Source of the DNA: Lachnospiraceae bacterium
Lineage (GTDB): Bacteria > Bacillota > Clostridia > Lachnospirales > Lachnospiraceae
DNA length: 64,000 bases
NCBI GenBank assembly: GCA_017619295.1
Contig: JAFZSQ010000084.1
Coordinates: 1 to 64,000 of the forward strand
Direction: 5' to 3'
In this document: positions 16,423 to 26,032 of the stretch, piece after piece
Position numbering within the stretch: the first letter of the stretch is position 1
Layout: each line of letters starts with the position of its first letter
Notes under the pieces: model-generated
Databases searched by the model: none
The model's input: only the letters and a program-made list of their open reading frames with translations
Told to the model about the DNA's origin: nothing
Made by a program: the position numbers and the translations under genes

Positions 16423-18804
16423 TTATATTATATTTTTGGTCTTCCCCACCAGTCCAAGATGCAGGGCCTTCCTCTCTGCCTCTGCCCTGTCTCTGGCTCC
16501 CAATTTCCTGTAGATGTTCTTGTTGTGTTTCTTAAGACCGTCGTAGGAAATTCCACACTCTTCACAGATCTCGTCCGTGCCCATTCCCATACAGAGCATG
16601 GAGAGGATCTGGCTCTCGCGCTTGGTGAGGTTTACGGTGGGCTCGGGAATGAAGAGCATGTAGTCGGGATAGTAGCCCGCCACATAGGTAGCCTCATTCT
16701 CAATGGCCTTAATGTACTTCTTCATTTCTGCCGAGGCATCAGCAATCTTTAGCTCCTTTATAAGAGGTAAAATCGCAGACCCCTCCAACGAGAACAACCT
16801 AATGAAATGGTACTCATATCCCTGGACGAGAGCACTCATCATATGTTCCCTCCAGGCCGGATCTCTCTTTCTGTAAAGAACTATGGCCGTCAAAGTCTCA
16901 CATTCCATCTGTATAAAGTACCTTTGATAAGGCACATAATATGTCCTTAATATGCTTAATATATCAAGGGCCTCATCCAGTCGATTCTCCGCCACCAGGC
17001 ATCTGGCCTTGATTTCCTGTCTGTACTTATCAAGGGTTGAAAAGCTCTCTCTGATATCAGGCACAGAGTCAATATACTTCTTTATGAAGGATGTGTCGCC
17101 GGAATATAAACTTATCCAGGCTTCAAAGGCCTCCATGTTGCCCCTCAGATTCTTGGCCTTCTCCGCCTCGGCTTTAGCCTTAAAGCCATTGAAAACTCTC
17201 AGGACTGCAGAAATATTGCCGTCAAGTATATGCTGTCTTGAAAGAATACCGGTAGCCACAAAGCACATCTCTATGCTTCCGCCATGGCCGGCCTGTTCAT
17301 AGCCCTCGTTGCACCTGTTAAGGACTTCCAGTGAAGACATGGTTCCTTTTTCAAAGCCGCTTTCAGCAAGAGCCAAAGTTACCAGTCCCTTTCCATGCTT
17401 TCCAACAGTTCCCTCAACGGGACCACCCATCATCTTGGCCAGCTGCTTATCATTTTTGGACCAATCGCAAAAATCCAATCCGCCGTTCATAACAGATGGC
17501 ATATTACTGGTTACAGACATTTCGGGCAATGACAAATCGCCCTTTCTCACTAAGGCAAATGCCCCTTTAAGTATTGAAATAATGCCTCTTATTCCTCTTT
17601 GGGGAAGAGATATATCAAGGTAGGCAATAAGGCTTTTTGCCTCTTTTCGCTTCTCCTTTGGATTGTTCTTATTCTTCTCGTATTTAACCAGTTCCTCATA
17701 CCACTCATCCGATTTGGCCGGTTCCACCACCAGGGCACACAACATGCATATTCCTGAGATAAGTATGGGATTATCAAGGATTTCCTCCCTGGGCAAACTA
17801 AAGTAGTAATCCTTGGTTTCTATGTATTGACCGTTTCCGGGATTTAATTCTGCATTATAAATAAGGAGCCTCTTGACACTGGCAGTATCTCCTGCAGCGT
17901 CATAATACTTAAGAGCCTTGGCTATATCCCCGTCTTTTTCATAAAACTTTGCCGCCATGGCATAGTTCTCCAGGGATTTCTCCCTGCTCCAAACGAGATT
18001 CCTCTTCCAAAGATAGAATCTCTTTAAGGAAAGCCTAAATGAATATGTGCCGTCCTCCTCGTACTGAAGCTGGGCCATGACGGTTCGACAGTACTCGATT
18101 ACCTCTGCTATTCTGGTATTTCCCGTCAGATACTCCGCAAGTTGAATGGAGAAGGAATCATAGGGGCAAACCGACAAAGCAAAATCGACAAAGTTTGCAT
18201 CCCATGTAGAGAACAGGTTACTGTCCCACAAATGGAAAAGATCTTCTCGTACCAGGGTTCTGAGGCTCTCAGAGAAATGCTCCCCATGCTCCATTCGATT
18301 GGCAAAATAATAAACAGAAGGGGCATATCCTCCTGAGGTTTCCCAGACCTTCTCAAGGTCCTCATCACTTATTTCCGTCCCCATGGACGCAAAAAACCTA
18401 CGTACCTCTTTGGGACCCATCAAAAAATCCTTCTCGGTTATTCGTACAAATCCAAGGGAAAGCTCCAAAGGAGCAAGATATGAGGGGAAACCGCCCCTTG
18501 TTAATATGGCAGTCTGAATGCCGGGGAAATTCAAAAGCTCTTTTATATATCTTATGCTTTCCTCGTCATTAAGCCATTGGGCGTCCTCAATAATGACTAC
18601 ACTTTGCCTTATCAAAGAGGGCGCAGGCATATCCTCCAGCTTGCCACTCTTACAGCTAAGAACAAGTGTCTTCTTTCGACGATAGTAATATGAAATTGCC
18701 GCGCTCTTTCCACACCCTGACGGTGCCATAAGAACCATGGGCGCGTACGTCTCTTCTGCACGTTTCATCTTCTCGTAAACGGCAGGAATCCTTATATACT
18801 CCAA
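16423..18804 (-). CDS. MalT-like LuxR-family ATP-dependent transcription regulator
   Basis: A 793-aa STAND-type regulator. It has an N-terminal AAA-like NTPase (Walker A PSGCGKS near residue 29, a VVIIEDAQW Walker B near 70), a long helical TPR-like middle, and a C-terminal LuxR helix-turn-helix (LTKRESQILSMLCMGMGTDE, then a recognition segment ending in NIYRKLGA, about 728-785). MalT-type proteins activate carbohydrate genes after binding an inducer and ATP. It starts with TTG, 18 nt after the ABC ATPase gene, and so is probably the last gene of the GPH-GH13-ABC operon and its likely activator. The ligand is unknown. The protein is somewhat shorter than classical MalT (about 900 aa). Confidence 0.88.
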   Translation of the reverse strand: MEYIRIPAVYEKMKRAEETYAPMVLMAPSGCGKSAAISYYYRRKKTLVLSCKSGKLEDMPAPSLIRQSVVIIEDAQWLNDEESIRYIKELLNFPGIQTAILTRGGFPSYLAPLELSLGFVRITEKDFLMGPKEVRRFFASMGTEISDEDLEKVWETSGGYAPSVYYFANRMEHGEHFSESLRTLVREDLFHLWDSNLFSTWDANFVDFALSVCPYDSFSIQLAEYLTGNTRIAEVIEYCRTVMAQLQYEEDGTYSFRLSLKRFYLWKRNLVWSREKSLENYAMAAKFYEKDGDIAKALKYYDAAGDTASVKRLLIYNAELNPGNGQYIETKDYYFSLPREEILDNPILISGICMLCALVVEPAKSDEWYEELVKYEKNKNNPKEKRKEAKSLIAYLDISLPQRGIRGIISILKGAFALVRKGDLSLPEMSVTSNMPSVMNGGLDFCDWSKNDKQLAKMMGGPVEGTVGKHGKGLVTLALAESGFEKGTMSSLEVLNRCNEGYEQAGHGGSIEMCFVATGILSRQHILDGNISAVLRVFNGFKAKAEAEKAKNLRGNMEAFEAWISLYSGDTSFIKKYIDSVPDIRESFSTLDKYRQEIKARCLVAENRLDEALDILSILRTYYVPYQRYFIQMECETLTAIVLYRKRDPAWREHMMSALVQGYEYHFIRLFSLEGSAILPLIKELKIADASAEMKKYIKAIENEATYVAGYYPDYMLFIPEPTVNLTKRESQILSMLCMGMGTDEICEECGISYDGLKKHNKNIYRKLGARDRAEAERKALHLGLVGKTKNII

Positions 18805-18822
18805 ATCAATTTACTCCCTGAG

Positions 18823-19401
18823 TCAGATTTGTATTACCGTAGCATCAAAAAGCTTAGGTTCAGCGGAATCATGAGTCGTCATGATGACAGTCTTATTCTT
18901 TGTAAACTCACGAATCAGCTCCACTACACTCCCCTTAGTCTCCTCATCAAGCCCGTTTAAAGGCTCGTCCATAACAAGGACATCAAAATCAGCCATCAAT
19001 GCTCTTAAAATGGCAACGCGCCTCTTCATCCCTCCGCTGAAGTCGCTTACCGGTTTCTTATCCGTGGCATCGATTCCGATTCTCTTAAACATATTTATAA
19101 TATCGGACTCGGAATATCTTCCCGAAATGTCCGTTACCATCTTCACATTAAGAAGTGCCGTCAGGTTCTCGCAAAGCCTGTTCTCCTGGAAAACTGCGCT
19201 GAATTTGGCATTCTCGGTGCCGCAAACCTCGCCGCCATCCTGCTTCGTGACCCCTAGTATCACGTCAAGGAGAGTGGTCTTTCCCACACCTGACTTACCC
19301 ATTATACACGTAAATGAATTATCTTCAAATACTTTTGAAAAGTCGCATAAAACCTTGTTTTCTCCGTAGGATTTGGAGAGATTCTTAACGGTTATTTCCA
19401 T
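18823..19401 (-). CDS. ABC transporter ATP-binding protein (nitrate/sulfonate/thiamine type)
   Basis: A 192-aa ATPase subunit with Walker A GKSGVGKTT (35-43), the Q-loop FQENRL, signature DFSGGMKRR (about 123-131), Walker B VLVMDEP and the switch histidine in MTTHD. It belongs to the SsuB/TauB/ThiZ-like group but is some 50 residues shorter than usual, lacking the C-terminal extension. It starts 1 nt after the permease stop. Together with the permease and the lipoprotein it forms a complete importer. The substrate cannot be read from the sequence. Confidence 0.9.
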   Translation of the reverse strand: MEITVKNLSKSYGENKVLCDFSKVFEDNSFTCIMGKSGVGKTTLLDVILGVTKQDGGEVCGTENAKFSAVFQENRLCENLTALLNVKMVTDISGRYSESDIINMFKRIGIDATDKKPVSDFSGGMKRRVAILRALMADFDVLVMDEPLNGLDEETKGSVVELIREFTKNKTVIMTTHDSAEPKLFDATVIQI

Positions 19402-19402
19402 G

Positions 19403-20170
19403 TTATCTTCCCTCCAGTCTGTCCATTGCCTTATTTATGGCAAAAGCCACTATTTTCTCAAACACCACACTGATAACGATTATGGTCACCGTCCATGCAA
19501 ACATTCTGTCCGTATTAAGATAAATCTTGGCTTCGTAAAGCCTCTCTCCCATGGAGCCTCTGGGAAGCCCTATGATTTCTGCCGCAATCCCTGCCTTCCA
19601 TGAAAAGCTTAAGGCCAATGAACAGGCCGCCTTAAAGAAAGGAATTACTCCCGGGATGTAGATGTATCTGATTCTGCCTGATAAGGGCAAGCGAAAAACA
19701 TCCGCCATGGCCTTCATCTTGTCATCCACGGTGGAAAGTCCCTTAAATACGTTGGTATAGAAAACGGGGAACGCCATAAGAAAAGAAATAAATACCGACA
19801 GGTTCTTTGATGGAATCCAAATAAGTACCAGAATGATAAAGGATGCCACCGGCGTTACTTTGATAACCGACAGCGGGAGTTCAATGAACTCCCGAATCGG
19901 TTTAATGTCATAAGAAATTGTGGCAAATAAAATGCCAAGAATTAATGCAATAAGAAAGCCTGCAATAATCCTTACAAAGGAAAAACCCACTGCTCTCCAA
20001 AAATCAGAAGTGACTATAAGCTCACCAAGGCACTTAACCACCTTTATGGGTGAAACAAGAAGGATGTCCGACCCCAGGCACATGGACGCAATCTGCCATA
20101 TGAAGAGCCAGAAAACAATCGCAAATATAGTCGCTTTTTTCTTCTTTAAGGGATTAGTAGTAGAATTCAT
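19403..20170 (-). CDS. ABC transporter permease (SsuC/ThiX-like)
   Basis: A BPD_transp_1-type permease of about 255 aa with six predicted helices. The ATPase-contact loop AEIIGLPRGSMGERLYEAK sits near the C-terminus. I chose the ATG at 20170, which overlaps the end of the lipoprotein gene by 17 nt; a GTG 18 nt further upstream is in frame and possible. It works with the adjacent lipoprotein and ATPase in uptake of an unknown small molecule. Lys-rich residues precede the first helix, as expected for a cytosolic N-terminus. Confidence 0.9.
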   Translation of the reverse strand: MNSTTNPLKKKKATIFAIVFWLFIWQIASMCLGSDILLVSPIKVVKCLGELIVTSDFWRAVGFSFVRIIAGFLIALILGILFATISYDIKPIREFIELPLSVIKVTPVASFIILVLIWIPSKNLSVFISFLMAFPVFYTNVFKGLSTVDDKMKAMADVFRLPLSGRIRYIYIPGVIPFFKAACSLALSFSWKAGIAAEIIGLPRGSMGERLYEAKIYLNTDRMFAWTVTIIVISVVFEKIVAFAINKAMDRLEGR

Positions 20171-21254
20171 CCTTCGGCAGTGCTCCACCTACTGATTCCG
20201 GATTCTGGTTGTAAAGCTCACCAAGGTATCCGGAGAGTTTCTCTTTCATCTCGTTACCGGCCATGCAGGTTATGTTACAGTAAGGAATTGCCTTGGCTGC
20301 AACAGCTGCTTTAATAATACCATAGTTCTCAATAAGTGTAGAAGCTTCATCTATATTCTCATTGGTGAAATCTACAGATTTCCCATACTGCTCAAGGAAC
20401 AGATCAACAGCTTCGGGATGCTCTTCAACGAACTGGGTTCTTGCAATTACTACACCGGCTATTAATGTAGCGCCGGAACCTGAAGCACTTGCTGCATTCT
20501 GCCACTCCTTGGTCATATCAAGCGCAATTCTTGTTTTCTCATTCTGTAACTGAGCTGTTGTTACGAAGGGCTGGGGAAGCATTGCCACTCCGTTGGGGTC
20601 GCTCTCCAAAGCGCTTACACACTCGGCATGTTCGGCTTTGTACTCAATTGTGACATCAGTGTCAGGATTGATTCCGTTGGCCGATAACATGTAGTTAAGG
20701 GCATACTCGGGAGTTGCACCTTTACCTGATGCGTAGATTGTCTTTCCTCTTAAATCTTCAACGGTGTTAATGGTCTCACCGTTTTCTACAATATATAAAA
20801 CGCCCAGTGTATTTACTGCGATAACTTTTACGCCACCCTGGGTCTTGTTGTAAAGAACTGCTGCCAGGTTTGCAGGTACTGCTGCAATATCAAGATTGCC
20901 CTGAACAATAGCGGGTGTTGTCTCATCCGGTGCTGCGCTTATTGTAAAAGTGTAGTGGTTGGTGGCTGTCTCACCCTTGTCTGACTCATCCATAAGCTTA
21001 ACCATACCCATTGCGGTGGGTCCTTTAAGGGCAGCGACATTAATGTCAACATCCTCATAAACCACTGCAGGAGCCTCTTCCACTGCCTCGGTGGGCTCGG
21101 GTGTCACTTCCTCACTGACTTCTTCAGTCACCGTTTCTGATTCCGTTACAGGTGTTTCTTCCTGCTTGTTTGCGGTTTCATTTCCGCAGCCCATAAGGGC
21201 TGTGGTCATGACCAGTACTGCCGCACAAATAACTGATATAAATTTTCTTTTCAT
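20154..21254 (-). CDS. ABC transporter substrate-binding lipoprotein (NMT1/SsuA-like)
   Basis: A 366-aa lipoprotein with a lipobox ending LMGC near residue 23, an acidic Thr/Glu/Pro-rich linker to about residue 65, and a type II binding fold starting with NVAALKGPTAMGMVKLMD. The KGP-x-x-MG-x-VKL pattern and the YAxGKGxTPEYALNY segment are typical of NMT1/THI5-like binding proteins for thiamine precursors, nitrate or sulfonates. There is no thiamine riboswitch upstream; it lies 23 nt after the GH13 gene. The ligand is unknown, and its place in a sugar operon is unusual. Confidence 0.9.
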   Translation of the reverse strand: MKRKFISVICAAVLVMTTALMGCGNETANKQEETPVTESETVTEEVSEEVTPEPTEAVEEAPAVVYEDVDINVAALKGPTAMGMVKLMDESDKGETATNHYTFTISAAPDETTPAIVQGNLDIAAVPANLAAVLYNKTQGGVKVIAVNTLGVLYIVENGETINTVEDLRGKTIYASGKGATPEYALNYMLSANGINPDTDVTIEYKAEHAECVSALESDPNGVAMLPQPFVTTAQLQNEKTRIALDMTKEWQNAASASGSGATLIAGVVIARTQFVEEHPEAVDLFLEQYGKSVDFTNENIDEASTLIENYGIIKAAVAAKAIPYCNITCMAGNEMKEKLSGYLGELYNQNPESVGGALPKDEFYY

Positions 21255-21277
21255 AATAATATCTCACTCCTTTTTTA

Positions 21278-22585
21278 TTAATATGGGCTCAGGAAATAAA
21301 CGGTGTAGGGCGCTAATTCAAGCCCTCCTCCAAAGTCTATCTCTGATCCTGTAATCAAGTCTTTCGCTCTTCCTGCTCTGGCATCAAAATGTGCGGTAAA
21401 GGGATTCTCATCCGCATTTATGGCCACCATAACTCTGCCCTGCTCGCTCTCCCTTTCATATACACACTGTCTGTTAGTAAGAACCAGAGATTTAAAGCCG
21501 CCATAGTTAAGGGCGTGGCTTTCTTTTCTGGCCTTCACCATGGCAGAAATCTTGTCAGTAAGCTCATTCCATTGGGGGTTATCTATACAGGGCCTTAATG
21601 CAGGATCACCCTGCCCCTTATCGCCCTCTATTCCCCATTCACTTCCGTAATATATTGCGGGAATTCCCGGCATTCCAAACATCATGCCGTATATTAAAGG
21701 CAGATGATTGGGATTATTTAATACAGTTGCAATTCTTGACACATCGTGGTTATCCACGAAGCTTAGCAAGTGCTTTCCTTTATAAAGAGTCCACTGTTCA
21801 GGTCCAAACTGCCTGAGAAGGGAATGGACGATTTCGAACAGGTTATATGAGTTAAAGGCTGAATGCATGCCCTTATAACACTCATAATTGGTCGAGGAAT
21901 GGCACATGTCGTCTGCCACAAGAGAATTGTAATCTCCGTGAATCATCTCGCCCATAAGGAAGAAATCCTCTTTCCATGAGCTTGTGGCGCTCCTTAATCT
22001 CCTTAAGAAGTTTCTGTCGATACAATAGGCCACATCAAGTCTTAAACCATCGATTCCAAACTCGTCTATCCACATTTTGACGCTGTCAAAAAGATAGTTT
22101 ACTACCGCTTCATTGTTAAGGTTAAGCTTTACCAGTTCGTAATGGCCTTCCCAGCCCTCATACCAGAAACCGTCATCGTAGCAGCTGTTTCCGTCGAAGC
22201 TTATATTAAACCAATCCTTGTACTGTGAATCCCACTTCTTCTCCTGTACATCCTTAAAGGCAAAGAAGCCGCGCCCCACGTGGTTAAATACTCCGTCAAG
22301 GATAATCTTAATCCCTGCTTTATGAAGCTCTTCACAGACTTTCTTAAAGTCCTCGTTGGTTCCAAGCCTCACATCAAGCTTTCTGTAATCCCTTGTATTG
22401 TATCCATGGGTATCGGATTCGAACAAAGGATTAAAGAGAACCGCATTCACTCCAAGCTTTTGCAGGTGTGGAATCCAGTCCGTGACTTTAAGAATTCTAT
22501 GCATAAGGGCACCGTCATTTTCAAACGGTGCCCCACAAAATCCCAATGTATATATCTGATATATTACGCTCTCATAAGCCCACAT
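21278..22585 (-). CDS. GH13 alpha-glucan hydrolase (cyclomaltodextrinase-like)
   Basis: A 435-aa cytosolic alpha-amylase-family enzyme without signal peptide. Conserved regions are intact: DGVFNH (97-102), DGLRLDV with the nucleophile Asp184, GEM with the acid/base Glu213, and VDNHD with Asp281. The compact (beta/alpha)8 barrel is followed by a short C-terminal beta domain. It probably cleaves short maltodextrins or related alpha-glucosides imported by the symporter encoded one base upstream. The exact specificity (maltogenic amylase, neopullulanase, alpha-glucosidase) cannot be told. It is the second gene of the six-gene operon. Confidence 0.9.
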   Translation of the reverse strand: MWAYESVIYQIYTLGFCGAPFENDGALMHRILKVTDWIPHLQKLGVNAVLFNPLFESDTHGYNTRDYRKLDVRLGTNEDFKKVCEELHKAGIKIILDGVFNHVGRGFFAFKDVQEKKWDSQYKDWFNISFDGNSCYDDGFWYEGWEGHYELVKLNLNNEAVVNYLFDSVKMWIDEFGIDGLRLDVAYCIDRNFLRRLRSATSSWKEDFFLMGEMIHGDYNSLVADDMCHSSTNYECYKGMHSAFNSYNLFEIVHSLLRQFGPEQWTLYKGKHLLSFVDNHDVSRIATVLNNPNHLPLIYGMMFGMPGIPAIYYGSEWGIEGDKGQGDPALRPCIDNPQWNELTDKISAMVKARKESHALNYGGFKSLVLTNRQCVYERESEQGRVMVAINADENPFTAHFDARAGRAKDLITGSEIDFGGGLELAPYTVYFLSPY

Positions 22586-24054
22586 TATTCTGTCGCCTTC
22601 TTAGCATTAAGCTGTTCACAAATCTCGTCATAACGCTCTTCATCAAGCTTGTAGTACTTTCTGTAAAGAGTTACAGAAGCAAGCATGAATGCGCAGGGAA
22701 TAACTGTCATTGCAACCAAAAGACCAATCTTCTGAGTCTTTCCGACTTCACCGATTACCGCAGCAATCTGTGCGCTCTTGGTCTCAGCATCAAGTGCTCC
22801 GGTTTCAGCCTGTGTCTCCAACTCTGAAATTCTGTTGGTGTAAGCTGTAACCTGGCAGATAAGATATGAAACTGTAGTGATAATTACTGTAAATGAGCTT
22901 GAAAGCTTGGTAAGGAAAGGTCTCATTGAAGCGATAATAGCTTCGTCTCTGGTGCCATGCTTAAGTTCATTATACTCAACAGTATTGATAATGGAAATCA
23001 TCATGATGAGGTATAAGCCGTACTGACCAAGGTTTGCAAGCATGAAACCGAAGGTCAATACCCAGAACTTCAAGGTTGATGAAGGCATTATCACACCGCA
23101 TCCAAGCTGAATGATATAGCCTATTGTTGCGGCTATTCCCATGAACTTAACCAAGGGCTGTCTGTGATACTTCTTGGAAAGTGCAGGGTAGATAACCATC
23201 AATACTGCCGTTGCAGCCATACCTATTGTTGTAAATGTGGAATAGAGGCCGCCTTCATATCCGAACTCGAAGTAAATGTAGTTGGAGCCTACGCCTCCGA
23301 GAACAATTCCGTTTCCGATTTCCTGAAGTAAGAAAATAAGGCAAATCCAAAGGAGCTGGTCGTTTCCGCCGATTGTCTTAACAATCTTCTTAAGGCTGAC
23401 CTTGGGAGCTTCCTTTTGCATATCGTCTCTGTTCTCTCTTGCTCCGAAAATAGGGAAAAGAATAAATGCGGGAGCAAGAATACAGATAACAAGAGCGATA
23501 CGTCCGTATGCTGTCTTGGCATTTCCGCCAATGGCAAATTCACCTGCTGTAAGAAGGGGAATCAATATGGAAGCAAGAGTTCCGCCGATTCCGGCGAAAA
23601 GAGTAGCTCTTGCGGTAAGTGAATTTCTCTCGTCACCATCCTGGGTAAGTGCGGGAATCATTCCCCAGTATGAAATGTCATGCATGGTATATGTGATACT
23701 GTACATGAAATAGATAACGCCAAAGAAAATGATGAAATTCCAACCTGTAAGGTCGGTATTAAATACTAAATAAACAACTACGCTGGTGGAAAGAACTCCA
23801 ATCAACATCCAGGGTTTAAACTTACCCCATCTTGATCTGGTTCTCTCGATGATGTTACCCATGATGGGGTCATTCAATGCATCGAAGATTCTTGCTGCCA
23901 CCATTATGGCTGTAACTGCACCCAACTGAGCTGCAGTCAGACTTCTGGTGTATAAAATAAACAACATGATATAGTTTGTAAACAAAGCATATACCATGTC
24001 GCGTCCTACTGTACCCAGGGGGTAATAGATTAGGTTTTTCTTGTGCTGGTTCAT
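22585..24054 (-). CDS. GPH-family (glycoside-pentoside-hexuronide) sugar:cation symporter
   Basis: A 489-aa major-facilitator transporter with about 12 helices. The family signatures are the N-terminal NPIMGNIIERTRSRWGKFKPW region (about residues 57-77) and MHDISYWGMIPALTQD near 125. Such proteins import di- or oligosaccharides and glycosides with a cation. It heads the operon, overlaps the GH13 gene by one base and has a TATAAT -10 box upstream. A Gln/Glu/Ala-rich loop near residue 425 replaces the usual short loop between late helices. The substrate is probably the one cleaved by the adjacent GH13 enzyme. Confidence 0.92.
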   Translation of the reverse strand: MNQHKKNLIYYPLGTVGRDMVYALFTNYIMLFILYTRSLTAAQLGAVTAIMVAARIFDALNDPIMGNIIERTRSRWGKFKPWMLIGVLSTSVVVYLVFNTDLTGWNFIIFFGVIYFMYSITYTMHDISYWGMIPALTQDGDERNSLTARATLFAGIGGTLASILIPLLTAGEFAIGGNAKTAYGRIALVICILAPAFILFPIFGARENRDDMQKEAPKVSLKKIVKTIGGNDQLLWICLIFLLQEIGNGIVLGGVGSNYIYFEFGYEGGLYSTFTTIGMAATAVLMVIYPALSKKYHRQPLVKFMGIAATIGYIIQLGCGVIMPSSTLKFWVLTFGFMLANLGQYGLYLIMMISIINTVEYNELKHGTRDEAIIASMRPFLTKLSSSFTVIITTVSYLICQVTAYTNRISELETQAETGALDAETKSAQIAAVIGEVGKTQKIGLLVAMTVIPCAFMLASVTLYRKYYKLDEERYDEICEQLNAKKATE

Positions 24055-24086
24055 GTGTGTAACCTCCCAAATAATATTACTCCCTT

Positions 24087-24092
24087 ATTATA
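24087..24092 (-). promoter_or_regulatory. -10 box of the GPH-GH13-ABC-LuxR operon
   Basis: A perfect minus-strand TATAAT about 33 bp upstream of the symporter start, directly after the stop of the interrupted membrane gene. I see no good -35 at 16-18 bp, which would fit an activator-dependent promoter, for example one served by the MalT-like regulator. Confidence 0.5.
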
Positions 24093-24100
24093 CACCAATT

Positions 24101-25831
24101 TTAAGTTCTCTGCTTGAGCTTATTCCTGCCCCAAAGCATGAATACAATAGTTTCAAGTATTATCATAAGGATTATGCCTTTAATCACATCAAATCTCATT
24201 ACCCTCACAACTCTAAAGCCCGATAACAGATAACATATGCCAAGGCCGGCTAATGCCGGAATCAGATGAAATAGAATGTTCCCCTTCTTTTCAGAAATTA
24301 ATCGGCCGGCTTCCATAAAGCCCAAAACATTTATCACGAGTAGCAAAAGTGCCAATGCAAAATCAAGCAAATCCTGTTCAAAATCATTCTTAGCGGTTCT
24401 ATAGACTGAATCAGCCCTGATAAAACCTTTTATTCCAGCTATTTCATTTAAGTAATCATCAGCAGGCTGTTCTTCATCATATTGAAAAAACAGGGCTCTT
24501 GACGATGTGAAGAGAATATAGCTTGGATGAAAATTATCTGTGTATATAACAGCTACCGCATCAGCAATAGAGTTGTTTTCATTCCTGCGAACCGAGTCGT
24601 CAAACGTATAATAGCTTTGTCCATCTTTCACAGGGATTATATTTACAGACAGGGGGCCTTTATTCGGATTCCACGTCTCATTTGAAGCCTCACCGTAAAC
24701 TCTTTCTCCTATCAAAAACCTGTTGAAATTTAAATAATCTGTGAACTGCTCCACCAATTGGTCTTTAAGGTGCATGTATTTTTCAGGCACAGCCAAATTT
24801 ATTGTGTTTTCATCATAATCAATCTTACTCTCAACTGGTTCACCATCTAAAGCCTGGATTGGGTTTATCTTATAGAAATTAGGAGAGACGGTTATATGCG
24901 TGTTGCCTCTTTCATGGATCAACCCATCTTGCTCACTATCAAGACCCATTAAGTCATTGCATGCAACATCATTAGAGTCCATGAAAAAGCCCTTTCGTTT
25001 AAAGGTTAATTCTTTATATGCCTTCTCCGCCAACCCCCGAATCTCGATTTCTTTCTCCAAGCTTTGATTTTGACCTATATTATTCATTACTACCCTATAT
25101 ACATTTGAATAGTTTCTGCAATGCAATAAGTTCTTTCCATCTACGAATACCCTCTGCGTAACAAAAGCAGCTCTTGAGATTGATGCCGTACATAAGAAGA
25201 TTAGTAGTATTATTACCGGAATACAGCAGATATACTTACCGTGACTCTTAAATCCTCCATTATTATTTTTACCAATACATTTAAGTTTTGATACACCAAA
25301 AACGACTGCTATAGACAACAGCAAAAAAGCTACACTGTAAACCTTTCCCCAATCAAGCCATCGATCTGATAGTAATAGTGAAAAAGGGGTACAAAATATT
25401 CTCTTCTCAACTTTAATTCCTTTATCAACAAGTGCTGCCTCCATAGCATTGATCTCTTCATCAGAAGTAAGTGAAACAAAGTATAGGCTCGAATATCCCC
25501 AATGCTCAGCCTCGGTAAGTTCATCAACAGGTATGGTTCTAAAAGGAGACATTGCAATTCTCTCAGAATCAATCTCTTTCAATAATTTTGATGATACATG
25601 CACCGCCTTATAGCCATCCTGGCCCTCATCAAGTTTAACTATATTAACGTCTTCTCTTTCAGCCCAATCTAACGTTGATGCAAATGCTTCTTCATTCTCA
25701 AATTCAATATCAAGCGTAACACAATCACCCAGCACCTAATTGTAAAAGGACAGATTAAATGTCAAAAAAGCACCTATGAAGTGAATCATTATTAACCCTA
25801 AAATCAAAAGTACTCTAATTGTATTTTTCAT
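24101..25831 (-). pseudogene. bacteriocin-associated-type integral membrane protein, interrupted by an in-frame TAG
   Basis: The long open part (24101-25735, 544 codons) begins at a GTG with no ribosome site. Directly upstream, in the same frame, is TAG, and before it 31 codons from an ATG at 25831 with AGAGGG 8 nt away. These encode a basic start and one membrane helix. Joined, the product is about 575 aa: helix 1, an extracellular domain, two helices (about 160-185 and 200-225), a second large extracellular domain, then three C-terminal helices. This layout resembles the putative immunity/FtsX-like membrane proteins near lactococcin 972-type bacteriocins (DUF1430/TIGR01654, from memory). 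It is driven by regulated promoter A. It may be a recent pseudogene, or the rest may still be made at low level. Confidence 0.75.
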
Positions 25832-25881
25832 GTATATTTCCCTCTGAAACATTATCACTCAATCTTGCCTGATTTAATTCA

Positions 25882-25957
25882 AACGTAACTTAGGTATATC
25901 GAAAAAGTCAATTGCACGTTGTGCAAATTGGGGGTTTTTGATTTGCACGTTATGCAA
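25882..25957 (-). promoter_or_regulatory. regulated promoter A with tandem palindromes
   Basis: Minus-strand -35 TTGACT (25906-25911), 18-bp spacer, -10 TACGTT (25882-25887). Upstream are two palindromes, TTGCACGTTGTGCAA (25912-25926, touching the -35) and TTGCACGTTATGCAA (25943-25957), starting exactly 31 bp apart. It points at the interrupted membrane gene, with a leader of about 50 nt. It matches modules B and C. Confidence 0.85.
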
Positions 25958-25990
25958 ATTGCCGTAAAATCGGGTCTTCTATAAATGCAT

Positions 25991-26023
25991 GCAATAAAAA
26001 ACCAGAAGATATAATCTTCTGGT
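25991..26023 (-). terminator. terminator of the first XRE regulator
   Basis: On the minus strand a 10-bp stem ACCAGAAGAT/ATCTTCTGGT with a 3-nt loop (26001-26023) is followed by TTTTTTATT. It lies 10 nt after the stop codon. Confidence 0.9.
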
Positions 26024-26032
26024 TTTCATTCA

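Noticed and set aside
21255..21277. A thiamine (TPP) riboswitch before the NMT1-type binding protein
   Set aside because: The gap to the GH13 gene is only 23 nt and holds just a ribosome site, so there is no room for an aptamer.
25733..25738. The TAG in the membrane gene as pyrrolysine or selenocysteine recoding
   Set aside because: Selenocysteine uses UGA. There is no sign of pyl genes or an RNA element here, and the residue would fall just after a membrane helix with no catalytic reason. A nonsense mutation is simpler.
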